Below, in pieces: positions 63,019-64,000 of a stretch of DNA of 64,000 bases. The DNA lies in the NCBI GenBank assembly GCA_027257055.1, contig JAPVLO010000054.1, positions 248,001-312,000 of the forward strand. The letters run 5' to 3'. Source of the DNA: Cephalopachus bancanus (lineage: Eukaryota; Chordata; Mammalia; Primates; Tarsiidae). The position numbers and the translations under genes were made by a program. The notes below the pieces were generated by a model. The model searched no databases. It was not told the DNA's origin and saw only the letters and a list, made by a program, of their open reading frames with translations. Numbering within the stretch: position 1 is the stretch's first letter; each line of letters starts with the position of its first letter.

Positions 63019-63095
63019 TGTACAATGACCACTTATATACCTAATCCTGAATTGTACCCTACATCGTCAAAATAAAGAATAACAAAATAAAATAA
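63019..63095 (+). mobile_element. Very short L1 3' tail
   Basis: TATATACCTAATCCTGAATT, GTACCCTACATCGTCAAAAT and AAAGAATAACAAAATAAAAT, the last 75 bp or so of the local L1 3' UTR and tail. Confidence 0.82.
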
Positions 63096-64000
63096 AGTGC
63101 TAAAACTTCTTTCTAAAAGCAAATGAGAAGTCATTGAAATTTTTTATAATAGTGGATAAAAGTAAGTTTTTTAAATCTATATTAAAACTTCTTACTTAAT
63201 GCAACTCTAGTTGTCACCTGATGATACTGTTTCTACTTGCTGCCTTACCGGGTGGTGATTTCCCTTGTTTGTATTCTTTGTTGCTTTTATTTGCCATACT
63301 CTTCATACTGCCCACTGGCAGAGTGCTATCATATACAACATTGTCACTTCTAAATCCCCCCTCCTTTCTAACCCAGACTTCATTCTCAGCATCTGACTGT
63401 CACTCACGCTCCCCCGCCCCAGATCTCCCAAACCTTCAATCTTTCTCCATCTGAGTTCAATGCATTTTTAGCTCCTGAATTACTGTTATCTGCCTCTAAC
63501 AATTCTCTTGCTCTCATTTTTTGGCAATTTCATTATATACAGAAATGTTTCTTTTAACAATCTGAACTCACAATTGTTGGAATGCCTGTCCTCTAGTGAC
63601 TGCCCTCCACCCTATTTCAAGAGTTATTTTTGTCACTGCCTCTATAACCTCCATTTCAAACTTCCAGTTCTTTGACTATAATATTGAACATGTCCAGCTA
63701 AATTCATCATTCTTTTATTTCCTCAGAATTTTCAGTCTAGTTAGTCTACTATATTTTTAACCTCCATCATGTTTTCTTATGGGGACCCCTCATGATCTGT
63801 CTTTCTTGATTTCCAAGTTTATAGGGTAGTATCACATAATAAATAATCATACACAAAGTTAATTTTTTGCCTTCTTTCCTGGTATCATATTCACTGTACA
63901 AAAGCCATAAATGTGGTTAATTACAATTTTCTCCTTTCTCCAGACCTATTCCTGTGCAGCTTATGTCTGCAAAAGCATAAACAATTATATGACTAATATA
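63096..64000. other. Intronic sequence, pyrimidine-rich from 63.2 to 63.8 kb
   Basis: The + strand is rich in CTT/CCT phrases. A 77-codon open frame (63221-63454) has no recognised domain. Possibly an old repeat I cannot identify. Confidence 0.45.

Overview
This is nuclear DNA of a primate: an AT-rich stretch dominated by interspersed repeats, with very little coding sequence. Two short conserved exons on the + strand (9208-9335 and 60540-60755) encode consecutive pieces of protocadherin-15 (PCDH15), the cadherin of the inner-ear tip link. They cover the end of EC10, the EC10-EC11 linker and nearly all of EC11. Splice sites and reading phases agree, so the window is two exons, the 51,204-bp intron between them, and parts of both flanking introns. 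No other host gene is visible.

The young SINEs are dimeric, 7SL-derived Alu elements with unusual diagnostic bases: a GGTTCGAGACC box B, a self-complementary GTGGCC-GGGAGC-GGCCAC segment in the right arm, and a tail starting CCAACTC. They keep the CACTGCACTCCAG of haplorhine Alu and lack the right-arm changes I know from lemur and galago Alu. With the non-anthropoid L1 3' end, this points to a tarsier-like primate. That is an inference, not a proof.

Layout: 1-4017 is the 5' part of an antisense L1. 4018-9207 is old intron with a MER20 and an Alu. 9208-9335 is the first exon. 9336-29000 holds mixed old L1, MIR and Alu copies, including an L1 nested in an Alu. 29010-32320 holds two sense L1 fragments. 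32321-38867 is old intron. 38868-48042 is a decayed antisense class I endogenous retrovirus with both LTRs. 49423-50136 is an hAT element with its 8-bp target duplication. 50414-57248 is a full-length, inactivated antisense L1 with an Alu inside. 57482-60349 is an Alu-rich approach to the second exon at 60540-60755. 60873-61440 is a mariner fossil. The rest is plain intron.

The most complete long elements (two L1s with 5' ends, and the provirus) all lie antisense to PCDH15. The sense L1 copies are truncated. I found no undescribed gene system. The best second-look items are the structure and subfamilies of the Alu lineage, the nested and internally triplicated SINEs, the tandem repeat in the LTRs, the exon-proximal mariner, and a CpG-containing islet at 27.7 kb.
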